From Fimbriiglobus ruber (GTDB lineage Bacteria; Planctomycetota; Planctomycetia; Gemmatales; Gemmataceae), in the NCBI RefSeq assembly GCF_002197845.1, contig NZ_NIDE01000014.1, forward strand, positions 1,550,001 to 1,614,000: DNA of 64,000 nt, in the 5' to 3' direction. How positions within the stretch are numbered: the stretch's first letter is position 1; each line of letters starts with the position of its first letter. The position numbers were made by a program, and so were the translations under genes. This document shows, piece after piece, positions 35,377 to 44,591 of this stretch. The notes under the pieces are model-generated. The model was not told where the DNA came from. It did no database searches and worked only from the letters and a program-made list of their open reading frames with translations.

Positions 35377-35684
35377 GGTGACCCCACGAAACCGGAGCGG
35401 CTTACCGCCCAAACGCGAACCATCCTGGGCCGTCACCAATCCTTTCGGTTCGCGCGGAAACCCGGCTGGACGCTCGATGTCGGTGAAAACCGCTCCCGGG
35501 TCGTTGACCGCAGGGTCGTACCGTGCGGGCGCAACGCGTCCGTCGTGCGGCCCCGAACGATCGGTGCGTGTGTAGCGGCTGTAGCGGTTGTGAGGGTGGT
35601 GTTCGTTACGGTCGGAGCGAATACGCTGATTGCACGGGCCGCCTTCGTGAACTTCCCGTTAGCCTCCCGACAGGACACCAGCCG
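35377..35684. other. Divergent intergenic region
   Basis: 308 bp between the HtrA gene (minus) and the TPR-like gene (plus). It must hold both promoters, but none can be defined with confidence. Confidence 0.35.
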
Positions 35685-36008
35685 ATGGCCAAGACTCCGC
35701 GCATGGAACAAATCGAAGCCATGCTCGTCGACGACCCGGATGACGCCTTCTTGCGGTACGCGCTGTCGATGGAGTACACGAGTCTGGGCGACGACGAAAG
35801 CGCGACCCGCGTGCTGCGCGAGTTGATCGCGCTGAAAGCGGACGAGCCTTACGTGCCCGCGTTCCTGCAGGCGGGGCAATCGCTGATGCGGCTGGGACGG
35901 GAGATTGAGGCGGCGGCGGTGCTACGCACCGGCGTCGAGGCCGCGCGAAAAGCGGGCGACTCGCACGCCCAGGGTGAAATGCAGGGGTTGCTATCGACGC
36001 TGGAATAA
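35685..36008 (+). CDS. Small TPR-like protein
   Basis: 107-aa soluble helical protein. The sequence MLVDDPDDAFLRYALSMEYT, ATRVLRELIALKADEPYVPA and FLQAGQSLMRLGREIEAAAV shows two to three tetratricopeptide-like helical hairpins. No signal peptide. The ATG at 35685 starts just before MAKTPRMEQIEAML, with the longer upstream frame unlikely to be coding. Protein-interaction role inferred. Confidence 0.75.
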   Translation: MAKTPRMEQIEAMLVDDPDDAFLRYALSMEYTSLGDDESATRVLRELIALKADEPYVPAFLQAGQSLMRLGREIEAAAVLRTGVEAARKAGDSHAQGEMQGLLSTLE

Positions 36009-36010
36009 CC

Positions 36011-36046
36011 CCGGCGTCGGGCACGCCGTTGCGTGCCCGACGCCGG
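36011..36046. terminator. Bidirectional terminator hairpin, 16-bp stem
   Basis: Perfect 16-bp arms (36011-36026 and 36031-36046) around the loop CGTT, in the 43-bp gap between two convergent genes. Very stable GC-rich stem; probably terminates both. Confidence 0.75.
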
Positions 36047-36051
36047 CCCAA

Positions 36052-36924
36052 TTACGGCTTCGCCGGGCCGAGTGGCACGGACGGCAGGCCGATGCCCAGC
36101 AACTTGTCGAACGCGAGGCGGACGTCCTTCGTGTCGGCGGCTTTGACGATCGCCTGATTCGCCCGGGCCAACAGATCACGTTCGAGACTCGGCTTGACCT
36201 GGCGGATGAATTTGAGGGCCGCGTCGCCCAGGAGTTTCGCGGCGTCGCCGCCCACGCCGAGGGTGTGTTCGACCTCCAGGTTCGTGTAGAACAGTTCAGC
36301 GTCGGTCACACGAACGCGGACGATGATGTCGGACAGGAACGACCCGGGCTTGCGATCGAACCGGCTGGTCAGTTCGCAGGTGAGCCGCAGCGCTGCCCGG
36401 CACTTGGCGCGGGTCTCGCCGCTGTACAACTTGGCGCCGGATTTCCAGAGTTGCTGTTCGTAAGTGATCCGCGTGTCGAGGCCGATCATCGCCTCGAACG
36501 TCGTCTTGCCCGCTTCGACGTGCTTGACGTCGCGAACCCCGACCGCCAGTGTCCGGGCCGGGTCCACGCCCTGCACGCGGATCTTTTGCCAGTGGCCGTC
36601 GTTCCGCATCGCGTGCTGGCCCTCGGCTTTGACCCGAATCGGCCCCTCCCGCCGCCACTTGAGCCCGACGAGTATCTCTTTCTGATGATCCCAGCCGTGT
36701 GCCGATTCGAGGATCGGGTCGGGCAGGTTTTGCAGAAGCAAATCGTGCAACACCTTCGATAACGCCTGGCCGTCGACGGAAGCGGCGGGTGCGAGGGCCG
36801 GGAGAGGCGAAACAGGAATCGGAGGAGGTGGAACAGGAGTGGGGGCAACAAGCGGCACCGGCTGGGCCGTCGCCAACAGCGGCAGTGAGAGCAGCACCAC
36901 GAACGGAGTGAGCAAGCGGACCAT
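36052..36924 (-). CDS. Exported hypothetical protein
   Basis: 290-aa protein with a signal peptide (LLTPFVVLLSLPLLATAQP) and a Pro-rich linker. A globular region of about 230 residues follows (VSDGQ-like start, HGWDHQKEILVGLKW, FEAMIGLDTRITYEQQLWKS, CRAALRLTCELTSRF). Near the end, KPSLERDLLARANQAIVKAA suggests helices. The pattern resembles planctomycete exported proteins of unknown function. No catalytic motif. Convergent with the TPR-like gene. Confidence 0.7.
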   Translation of the reverse strand: MVRLLTPFVVLLSLPLLATAQPVPLVAPTPVPPPPIPVSPLPALAPAASVDGQALSKVLHDLLLQNLPDPILESAHGWDHQKEILVGLKWRREGPIRVKAEGQHAMRNDGHWQKIRVQGVDPARTLAVGVRDVKHVEAGKTTFEAMIGLDTRITYEQQLWKSGAKLYSGETRAKCRAALRLTCELTSRFDRKPGSFLSDIIVRVRVTDAELFYTNLEVEHTLGVGGDAAKLLGDAALKFIRQVKPSLERDLLARANQAIVKAADTKDVRLAFDKLLGIGLPSVPLGPAKP

Positions 36925-36991
36925 CTTCGGCCTCTGTTCGTGTACCGGTTCAAAAAAATTTGGATGCCGTTTCGGTTCGGGCCGATGTCGG

Positions 36992-37381
36992 TTACCAAAA
37001 TCGCCACCAAGGTCTGCGACACACTTCCTCGGTTGGCCCGTCCGTCGGCAAATCTTCGGGCCGTGTGTACAACTCTCCGACGTCCCCTTGTACCACCGCG
37101 TTTAGCTTTTCGGCAAGTTGGAGCATTTTACCCAAGACCGCTCGGTCTGGTTGCTTGGTACTGATACGGCTGTTGTCCCAATCAAACCACTCGCTGGCAC
37201 CGTCAGAACAAAAGCCGGACCAAACAGCAAAGTAAGGCCCGTTTGATTCATCGATTCGCAGCTCCGGATCTAAGGCGATTGCTGCCAACCATTCCTCAGC
37301 TCTGATCGGCCGTTGTTCGCTGTCCAGCCAGCGAGCTGCTCGGGGTAATATGTACTTCCTAACCCAGATGCTCTCTTTCAT
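36992..37381 (-). CDS. Hypothetical protein, 129 aa
   Basis: 129-aa soluble protein with a lower GC content than its surroundings. Acidic, Trp-rich sequence (WFDWDNSRISTKQPDRAVLG; ending CRRPWWRFW). No signal peptide or recognised domain. The ATG at 37381 gives the first plausible N-terminus. The composition suggests a laterally acquired or fast-evolving gene; an immunity-type role is only a guess. Confidence 0.5.
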   Translation of the reverse strand: MKESIWVRKYILPRAARWLDSEQRPIRAEEWLAAIALDPELRIDESNGPYFAVWSGFCSDGASEWFDWDNSRISTKQPDRAVLGKMLQLAEKLNAVVQGDVGELYTRPEDLPTDGPTEEVCRRPWWRFW

Positions 37382-37488
37382 TTATGACCGATTCCAGGTG
37401 TCCAAGTTGCCCGGCTAATCCAATGAGGAGTCGAGATCGCCCAGATCCGTGCGGCTCTTGTCGGTGGTCCGTGTTTGGGTAGAAGCCG

Positions 37489-37800
37489 CTATTGCACGCA
37501 GGAGAATAAAAACGATGTCAGCCAGAAAACGAGGAACATTCCCGCCACCCACCAGCGGTCGCTACGACAACGCCAAACCAAAAATACACTTGCGATGAAC
37601 TGAAACAACAAGAGGACAGGAACAGAGTAGAAAAGCCATTCCGGCAGAAGCGGTGGCGAAGGACCGAATGTTAGCTGTTCGCCTCTCCGCCTCGAATCCT
37701 CTCGATATAAATTCCAGAACCAGGAATTGTTTATCACCATCAGAAGTCCGCCGCCAATCATACAACGAATAGGGGTCCACAGTTTCGGCTCGTGATCCAT
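37489..37800 (-). CDS. Small membrane protein
   Basis: 103-aa protein with two or three membrane segments: MIGGGLLMVINNSWFWNLY, WLFYSVPVLLLFQFIASVFL and WVAGMFLVFWLTSFLF near the C-terminus. No family recognised. Divergent from the SDR gene; low GC like its neighbour at 36992. Confidence 0.5.
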   Translation of the reverse strand: MDHEPKLWTPIRCMIGGGLLMVINNSWFWNLYREDSRRRGEQLTFGPSPPLLPEWLFYSVPVLLLFQFIASVFLVWRCRSDRWWVAGMFLVFWLTSFLFSCVQ

Positions 37801-37885
37801 GATCGTGTCACCGAATTTGTTGTCGGTTCTTTACGAAATCGTTGAAATCGACGCGGTTTATTTTACCCACTACTGGTCGTCCATC

Positions 37886-38638
37886 ATGACAACAAACCCG
37901 GTCGCCCTGGTTACGGGCAGCGGCAAGAAGCGAGTCGGGGCCGCGGTCGCTCGCGCGCTGGCGGAACGCGGGTACGCCGTCGCGGTCCACTACCATAAGT
38001 CGGCTGCCGAGGCCGAGTCAACCGCGGCCGACTTGCGCGGCCTCGGCGTTAAAGTACAAACATTCGCGGCCGACTTGCGCGACGAAGGGGCGGTTCGTGG
38101 AATGGTCCGCGAAGTGCTAGACGTGTTCGGGCGCATCGACGTGCTGGTCAACTGTGCGGCCGTCTGGCGGAGCAAGCGGCTCGAAGACGTGACCGCGGCC
38201 GACGTGCGGGACCATTTCGACGCCAACGCCCTCAGCACCTTCCTCTGCTGCCAACACGTCGGCCTGGCGATGGTCGCCCAGGATCAGGGGGGCGCGATCG
38301 TCAACATCGGCGACTGGGCCGAAGTCCGGCCCTATTTGAACTACGCGGCGTACTTTCCGAGCAAAGGGGCGGTCAGCGCGATCACCCGCTGTCTGGCCGT
38401 CGAACTCGGTACCCGTAATCCGAAGGTCCGCGTCAACGCCGTTCTCCCGGGGCCGGTGATGCTCCCGGCAGACATGCCCGCCGAAGAAAAAGCCCACGCG
38501 ATTCAGGCCACGCTTGTGAAACGCGAGGGCCGCCCGGAGAACATCGCGCAAGCCGTGATGTCGTTTATCGACAACGACTTCGTCACCGGCGCGTTGCTGC
38601 CGGTCGACGGCGGGCGGACGGTGTACGCCCCGGAATAA
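37886..38638 (+). CDS. Short-chain dehydrogenase, pteridine-reductase-like
   Basis: 250-aa NAD(P)H-dependent oxidoreductase. The nucleotide loop is TGSGKKRVG, then DLRDEG, and NCAAVW in place of NNAG. The active-site Tyr156-x3-Lys160 is in YAAYFPSK. The catalytic Ser position (13 residues before Tyr156) is Asp143 in VNIGDWAEVRPY. Asp at this position is known in pteridine reductases (PTR1/FolM), so reduction of a pterin or related substrate is likelier than a generic alcohol dehydrogenase. The ATG at 37886 begins the fold. Confidence 0.85.
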   Translation: MTTNPVALVTGSGKKRVGAAVARALAERGYAVAVHYHKSAAEAESTAADLRGLGVKVQTFAADLRDEGAVRGMVREVLDVFGRIDVLVNCAAVWRSKRLEDVTAADVRDHFDANALSTFLCCQHVGLAMVAQDQGGAIVNIGDWAEVRPYLNYAAYFPSKGAVSAITRCLAVELGTRNPKVRVNAVLPGPVMLPADMPAEEKAHAIQATLVKREGRPENIAQAVMSFIDNDFVTGALLPVDGGRTVYAPE

Positions 38639-38673
38639 CGGCTCGTCATTGCCGCCGTCGCCTGCCATCGCGT

Positions 38674-39600
38674 TCACGGTGCGTCTGTCAGAATCCGGTT
38701 GATGTACTGGCGAATTTCGCCTACCGCCGCCTCAACCCCGATCAGAGCGTTCGGCCGGCTAGTCGCCGAGCGGCGGGCGTCGACGACCATCATCCCGCGA
38801 GTCAAATCACCTTTCGTCTCAATGTCGACCACCCGGTCCTCGGCGGTGATCGCGCCGGGCAGCGCGACGGCTGCGATGCCGAGAACGTCTTTCAGGTGAA
38901 ACCCCTCGATCCCGTACAGGTGCGACGAGGCCCGAATGCCGAACGGCACGATCTTCCGAAGGAACTGACACGTCTTCGATTCCGGGTTCGGGCTGTCCAA
39001 CAGTTCCGAGGGGGAGAGGATCAGGCGGCGGGTGACGTCCAGCGGGATGATCAGGGGGTGCGCGCCCGACCGCACCGCCCGGCGGGTGGATTCCGGGTCC
39101 AGGTAGAAGTGGAACTCGCTCACCGGCCCGGCGTTACCCGGCTCTTTCCACGCCCCGCCGATGAGGACGAGGCGGTCGAGCAATCCGGGTAGTTCCGGAT
39201 CGCGGTCGAACGCGCGGGCGACGGTCGTGACCGGGCCGAGACAGATGAGGGCAACTTCGCGGGGGTTCTCGCGGATTAATTCGGCCAGAACCTTGTCGGC
39301 CGGGATCTGCTGGTGTCGGCTGGAGACGGGGAAGTTAATTCCCCCCAATCCGTCCGCGCCGTGCAGCGCCGTCCCGTTAGCTTCGTATTCGACGGGCAGG
39401 GCAGCCGCCGTTCGCGGCCACTTCGGCGGGTCGAGTTGGTCGATCAGCACCTGCACGTTCGCCGCCGCCTGCGCGGCCGACACGTTCCCGGCACACGGGA
39501 TCAAGCCGATCACGTCCAGGTTCGGGTCGTGCAGCGCGAGCGCGATGGCGAACGCCGTGTCGATCCCGGGGTCGGCCACGATAACGACTTTACGGGGCAT
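38674..39600 (-). CDS. Inosine-uridine-preferring nucleoside hydrolase
   Basis: 308-aa N-ribohydrolase that cleaves nucleosides to base and ribose. The N-terminal Ca-binding motif is ADPGIDTAFAIALAL, where the usual second Asp of DPGxDD is Thr. The middle has HGADGLGGINF, LICLGPVTTVARAF and HFYLDPESTRRAV, with RGMMVVDARR near the end. Length is normal. The changed ligand may alter activity. It converges on the SDR gene. Confidence 0.87.
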   Translation of the reverse strand: MPRKVVIVADPGIDTAFAIALALHDPNLDVIGLIPCAGNVSAAQAAANVQVLIDQLDPPKWPRTAAALPVEYEANGTALHGADGLGGINFPVSSRHQQIPADKVLAELIRENPREVALICLGPVTTVARAFDRDPELPGLLDRLVLIGGAWKEPGNAGPVSEFHFYLDPESTRRAVRSGAHPLIIPLDVTRRLILSPSELLDSPNPESKTCQFLRKIVPFGIRASSHLYGIEGFHLKDVLGIAAVALPGAITAEDRVVDIETKGDLTRGMMVVDARRSATSRPNALIGVEAAVGEIRQYINRILTDAP

Positions 39601-39941
39601 CAGAGCAATCCCTGCGGCGATGGTGGTTTTCGGAAGCGAACCGGGGCGATGCGGGTCTCGTTGGTTCTGCCGGCCTCACTCTACAGGCTGACGCGCAAAA
39701 TGTTTATACACAACCTTTTAATGCCACTGATTTTCGCGAAATCCGGTCAACGGGAAGATGAAATTTCTTCGCCCGACAACAACCTATTGTAGCCGAACTC
39801 GTTCCCGATCTCCATCTCTTGGCCGCCGCGAATTGCCGTCGATTCTGAACGGCTCAGGAATTTTTCCCCGCGCTTGGGATCATCCTGGAAGCATGTCATA
39901 TGAGCGTTCTGTTTTGTAAAACCCAGATTCAGGAGAGCGTC
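39601..39941. other. Intergenic region, no gene supported
   Basis: 340 bp upstream of the vWA gene, AT-rich around 39700-39790. It presumably contains divergent promoters. No repeat or RNA gene was seen. Confidence 0.4.
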
Positions 39942-41186
39942 ATGTCGTTGACCTGGCGGATCGGGATACCATTGCCCCGGGCATGGACTGCGGCGATCGC
40001 CCTCGGCGTCGGCATCGTCGCAGGTTGCGGCGGCGAATCGAAATCGCCTCCAAACGTAACGACCACGAAAGCCTACAACAGGGATATCGGGCTCGAATCG
40101 GAACTCCCGGCGGCGGTCGACCCTTCCAAACCACGGGTGAATTACGACAAGCTCCAGCAAGAGCAGTACGAGCATTTTGTCGACAACGAATTTCAGGCCG
40201 TCGCACAACACCCACTTTCGACGTTCTCGGCCGACGTAAACACCGCCAGTTACAGCAACGTCCGCCGGTTTCTGGATCAGGGTAAACTGCCACCCAAGGA
40301 CGCCGTCCACCTCGCCGAATTCATCAACTATTTCCCGTATTCGTACCCGCCGCCGTCCGGCGATGACCCGGTGTCGTTCACCCTCGACCTCGCCCCCTGC
40401 CCGTGGCAGCCGAAGCACCACCTCGCCCGGATCGGCGTGCGGGCCAAGGAGATCCCGGCGGCCGCGATGCCGCCGCGGAACCTCGTGTTCCTCGTCGACG
40501 TGTCCGGGTCGATGGCCCAGGACACTCGGCTGCCGCTCGTGAAGAAGTCGCTCAATCTGCTGATCGACCAGCTGACGCCCAGGGACTACGTGAGCGTCGT
40601 CGTGTACGCGAGTGATTGCGGGGTGCGGCTCGGGCCGACGCCGGGGTCGATGAAGCAGCGCATTCGGGAGGTCGTCAACGCCCTGGAAGCGGGCGGGAGC
40701 ACGAACGGCGGCAGCGGCATCAATCTCGCCTACCAACAAGCGCGGGCGAACTTCATCGAGGGCGGCGCGAACCGCGTCATCCTCTGCACCGACGGCGACT
40801 TCAACGTCGGCGTGACCAGCGAGGGCGAGTTGGTCGAACTCATCGAGAGGCAGCGGAAGGGCAACGTCTTCCTGACCGTCCTCGGGTACGGGATGGGGAA
40901 CGTGAAGAACACCACGATGGAAAAGCTGGCGAACCACGGCAACGGGCACTACGCGTACATCGATTCCGTGAGCGAGGCCCACAAGGTCTTCGTCGAGCAG
41001 GGGGCGGCGCTCGTGACGGTGGCAAAGGACGTGAAACTCCAGGTCGAGTTCAACCGGCAGCGGGTGAGCGCGTACCGCCTGATCGGGTACGAAAACCGGA
41101 TGCTCAAGCACGAGGACTTCAAGAACGACGCGAAGGACGCCGGGGACATCGGCAGCGGGCACACCGTCACCGCCCTTTACGAAATC

Positions 41187-42465
41187 CAGTAGTTCAAAAT
41201 CCCCGTGAGTGAAACCCTTTATTCTTTAAACAGTTATGTTCGCGTATCAGAAAGCGTTTCGTTGTCGTTATTTCCTTGAGCAAGTACGGCCAACATCCAC
41301 CTGAACTGGAATCGTTTCGATGCCGCTTGCACTCGCGGGTGCCTGTCCTCCCGAACCAGAGCGCCTGAAACCACACCCAAAGGTTTCGCAGCAACAGGGC
41401 CAGACCCACGAAGAACGATCGCAGGATCGGGTTCCGGGTACTGGTCCGGATTCGCGCCTGACCGAGTTGCCGATAGCTGCTTTCGATCCCGAACCGTGTG
41501 CGATACGCGTCACGCACGTCCCTCGGTGCACCCGACACACGCCAGCTGGCGAATACCAACGTCTTGGCCCGCCGCTTGTTCGTCCGGTGGTGGCGGTAGC
41601 TCTTGTAACTCACACAGACCCTCACGGTCACCTCCTCACCCTTGTGACGGTGCGTGTGACGATACCAGCCGGCGGGCTTGCGCCGGAACATCCGCCATCC
41701 CGTGGACTTCTTCCCGCGACGCGGCTTCCGCCCGCGCATCACCACGGGCATCAGGAAGGGACAGTTGCGCTCCTGGAGAAACTGCATCACGGCGACGCTG
41801 AAAAACCCCCGATCCAGAAGCAGTTTGCGAATCCTCACGCCGCTGTTCCCGACCTCGGTCAGGAGTCGTTGCAGAACCTCGACCGTCGAGTCTTCCGCCC
41901 GGACCCACGTGTACGCCAGGGTATACCTGTGCCCATGATGAATCAGACAGGCGGTGGCGTAGGTAAAAAACGTGGTCGTCCCCGAGCGTGGCTTGTTGCC
42001 CCGGACGTGATTCTTGGGACCGTGTCCGTGATACGGAATTTCGTGGTAATCGATCGCCAGATCCCGAGACCGGCGGCGCGTGTTCGGCGGCAGCGGTTCG
42101 CGCAAGGCGTGGTTCAGCTTGGCTTCGAGCGGCTTGCGCTGTTTGGGCAGACGCGACTTCAATTCGCTGCGCGCCGTCTGATCGGAGATCGTACCCAGAC
42201 GAAGGCAGGCCCCGAACAACGAGATGATGTTGGCCGCAGCCGTCAACACGACCTGGAGCAGAACCGGCGCAGAACATTTGCGCGAACTCGATGGTCTGAA
42301 GATCGGAGAGATCAGTTCCGCAGCCCGATCTTGAATTTGCCGGGAACACAGTTTAGGCTTCTTGGCAGAACGCATGTTTCGCCACTCCATGGCTAGGTCG
42401 TGCTAACCCACTATGGAGCCGAAACATGCGTTTTTTTCAAGACCACCTCCAATTTTGAACTACTG
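41187..42465 (-). mobile_element. ISH3/IS4-like insertion sequence with 5-bp duplication
   Basis: 1279-bp element with terminal inverted repeats CAGTAGTTCAAAAT (41187-41200) and its complement (42452-42465). It is flanked by the direct repeat AAATC (41182-41186 and 42466-42470). One intact transposase lies inside, transcribed opposite to the host gene. The perfect ends and clean in-frame excision indicate a recent insertion. Confidence 0.92.
41194..42390 (-). CDS. ISH3-like DDE transposase
   Basis: 398-aa transposase. The DDE signatures are LAIDYHEIPYHGHGPKNHVR (first Asp), IRKLLLDRGFFSVAVMQFL (second Asp) and YRTRFGIESSYRQLGQARIR (the Y-x2-FGIE-x2-YR signature of IS4/ISH3 transposases). A Cys-Ser-rich N-terminus may bind the ends. 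The ATG at 42390 is used; 42375 is an alternative. Family call by motif; ISH3 is favoured by the 5-bp duplication. Confidence 0.85.
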   Translation of the reverse strand: MEWRNMRSAKKPKLCSRQIQDRAAELISPIFRPSSSRKCSAPVLLQVVLTAAANIISLFGACLRLGTISDQTARSELKSRLPKQRKPLEAKLNHALREPLPPNTRRRSRDLAIDYHEIPYHGHGPKNHVRGNKPRSGTTTFFTYATACLIHHGHRYTLAYTWVRAEDSTVEVLQRLLTEVGNSGVRIRKLLLDRGFFSVAVMQFLQERNCPFLMPVVMRGRKPRRGKKSTGWRMFRRKPAGWYRHTHRHKGEEVTVRVCVSYKSYRHHRTNKRRAKTLVFASWRVSGAPRDVRDAYRTRFGIESSYRQLGQARIRTSTRNPILRSFFVGLALLLRNLWVWFQALWFGRTGTRECKRHRNDSSSGGCWPYLLKEITTTKRFLIREHNCLKNKGFHSRGF

Positions 42466-42919
42466 AAATCGTTCCGGCCGGCGTGCCGCTGACCTTGCCC
42501 GGCGTCGACCCGCTGAAGTACCAGCAGCCGACGACCGCCCCGACCGCGGTGGCCGCCACCGGGGAATGGCTGACGGCGAAAATGCGTTACAAGCACCCGG
42601 AAGCCGACACGAGCCGGGAACTCGTCCGGGCGATGCCCGGCGACGCGCTCGGCAAGTCGGCCCCGGCCGACTTCCAGTTCGCGGCGGCGGTCGCCGAGTT
42701 CGGGATGCTGCTGCGGCAGTCGCCGTACAAGGGCACGTCGAATTATGACCACGTACTGGTCGCGGCCGAGGCGAACGCCGGCACTGACCCGGGAAAGCAC
42801 CGGGCCGAGTTCACCGCCCTGGTCCGACAAGCCCGGCGACTCACGAAGGTCGCGGCCGAGGAGCCGATCGCGGGAAAGAATTGAGCCGGGAGCCGAGTTT
42901 CACGCCCATCATCGAAGGG

Positions 42920-44299
42920 CTACCCGAACAAGTCCAACACCGGCTTTCCGGCGCTCACGGGGAGGGTAAAGCCGTCCGCGCCGAGGCGGGTCTCGGCCGG
43001 CACGCCCAGGGCGTGGAACAGCGTCGCCCCAAAATCTTCCGGTCGGACGGGCGAGTCTTTCACGTACGCGGCCGTCTTGTCGGACGCGCCGTACACTGCC
43101 CCGCCGCGGACGCCGGCCCCGGCCAGCAGAGCCGAGTAACACGCCGGCCAGTGGTCGCGGCCCAGGTTGCTGATCTTCGGTGCCCGCCCGAACTCGCCGA
43201 CCATGACCACCAGCGTGCTTTCCAACAACCCACGGTCGGCGAGATCGTCGAGTAACGCGGACAGCGCCTCGTCGACCCGCGGCAACGCCCACCCGAGGCC
43301 GTACGAGCCGGTCCCGAAGATGCTCCCGATGTACGGGGCGGCCCCGGGGCCGTGCATGTCCCACGTCTGGACATTGACGAACTTCTCGCCCGGCGGGTTC
43401 CCGGTCCATGCGGTCACGGTCACGAGTCGGGTGCCGGCTTCGATCAGTCGCCGCGCCATAAGCAGGTTCTGGCCGAGGGGGTGCCGGCCGTACCGGTCGC
43501 GCAATTTCGGCGACTCGCGGTCCAGGTCGAAGGCGGCCCGCGTCTCGGGACCGGCGAGCAGGTCGACCGCCCGCTCGCGGTAGCGCGTCAGATTCGTCGC
43601 CCCCTGACCCGCCGGCGTGCGGCCGGCCGACTCGACCTGCCCGAGCAACCGGTGGCGGTCGCGCAACCGGTGGGACGGCACATCGGCGGGTGGGTCGAAC
43701 GCCTTCACCCGGAAGCCCGGCGCGGCCGGGTTATCCAGGTCGGTCCCGACGCGGAGCGGGCTGTAGGCCGCCCCGAGGAAGCCGCCCGAGAGATACCGCG
43801 GCTGGACGTCACCGGCGAGATTCTGAACCCAAACGTAGGGAGGGACGTTTCCCCCCGGCGGGCACAGTTTCGCGACGACCGAGCCGACGTATGGTGTATT
43901 CTCGGCGGGTTGCGAGTGCCCGGTCATACAGACGTGCATGCCGCCGTCGTGGCCGGGGTTGCCGTGGGTCATCGACCGGACGATGGCGTACTGGTGTGCG
44001 CGGCGGGCGAGACGGGGCAGGTGTTCACAGACGCGCGTCCCGGGGACACTGGTGGGAATCGGCCGGAACGGCCCACGAATCTCTACCGGGGCGTCCGGCT
44101 TCAGGTCGAAGCTATCGATTTGGCTACACCCGCCGTACTGCACGACAAAGATGCACGATTTCGGCGATTCTGGTCGCCCGCGAGGCGTGGCCGCGTTCGC
44201 CCGGAGCAGGTCGGGCAGGCCCAGGCCGACGGCGCCGAGACTACCGAGCGTCAGCAACTGGCGGCGAGTCACGCCGTCGGGTAGTCGGACGGGGTTCAT
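42920..44299 (-). CDS. DUF1501 family exported protein (second copy)
   Basis: 459-aa DUF1501 protein of a different clade from the one at 31699. The N-terminus is Tat-like (TRRQLLTLGSLGAVGLGLPD). Conserved blocks are SCIFVVQYGGCSQIDSFDLK, THGNPGHDGGMHVCMTG, LLMARRLIEAGTRLVTVTAW, TLVVMVGEFGRAPKISN, GRDHWPACYSALLAGAGVRG and a C-terminal ALGVPAETRLGADGF. The metal-site residues of the sulfatase-like fold appear kept. It converges on the interrupted vWA gene. Unknown function; secreted. Confidence 0.87.
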   Translation of the reverse strand: MNPVRLPDGVTRRQLLTLGSLGAVGLGLPDLLRANAATPRGRPESPKSCIFVVQYGGCSQIDSFDLKPDAPVEIRGPFRPIPTSVPGTRVCEHLPRLARRAHQYAIVRSMTHGNPGHDGGMHVCMTGHSQPAENTPYVGSVVAKLCPPGGNVPPYVWVQNLAGDVQPRYLSGGFLGAAYSPLRVGTDLDNPAAPGFRVKAFDPPADVPSHRLRDRHRLLGQVESAGRTPAGQGATNLTRYRERAVDLLAGPETRAAFDLDRESPKLRDRYGRHPLGQNLLMARRLIEAGTRLVTVTAWTGNPPGEKFVNVQTWDMHGPGAAPYIGSIFGTGSYGLGWALPRVDEALSALLDDLADRGLLESTLVVMVGEFGRAPKISNLGRDHWPACYSALLAGAGVRGGAVYGASDKTAAYVKDSPVRPEDFGATLFHALGVPAETRLGADGFTLPVSAGKPVLDLFG

Positions 44300-44591
44300 G
44301 GTGATCCCCTCGCACGAACGGGGTTGTTACCACAGTCCGTCGATCATATCCCGGAGGCGGGGACGAAGGTATCAACAAAACGGCCGCCGCGGAGCCGCGG
44401 GCCGCTCATCTCGAATGGCTTCAGTGCCTCGATAAGTCCGGAACGTCCGCGGCCGGGGTCCGCACAGAAGGGCGCTTGGGAGGTGTTTTCGGTTCGGGCG
44501 AGGGTTTTATCGTTGCTGGCGGGGGGCCGTGGTTTTACATTCTTCCACGTCACGCCGATTCCCAACCTGCTCCGATCCGGGGTTCTGACAC

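Larger units (their letters stand above)
39942..42884 (+). pseudogene. vWA/DUF3520 lipoprotein gene interrupted by an IS element
   Basis: The 5' part (39942-41186, 415 codons) has a lipoprotein signal (VGIVAGCGGES, Cys29), the vWA N-terminal motif SADVNTASYSNVRRFLD and a vWA domain. The MIDAS is VFLVDVSGSM, with LCTDGDFNVGV downstream. The 3' part (42471-42884) encodes VPAGVPLTLPGVDPLKYQQP and ELVRAMPGDALGKSAPADFQ, a DUF3520-type C-terminus. An IS element lies between. Removing it with one copy of the 5-bp duplication AAATC joins both in frame (552 aa). The interrupted product would end YEIQ at 41192. AGGAGAG precedes the ATG. Confidence 0.9.

Noticed and set aside
34279-35826. 515-codon plus-strand open frame
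   Set aside because: Antisense to the HtrA protease gene, which has an intact catalytic triad and PDZ domains.
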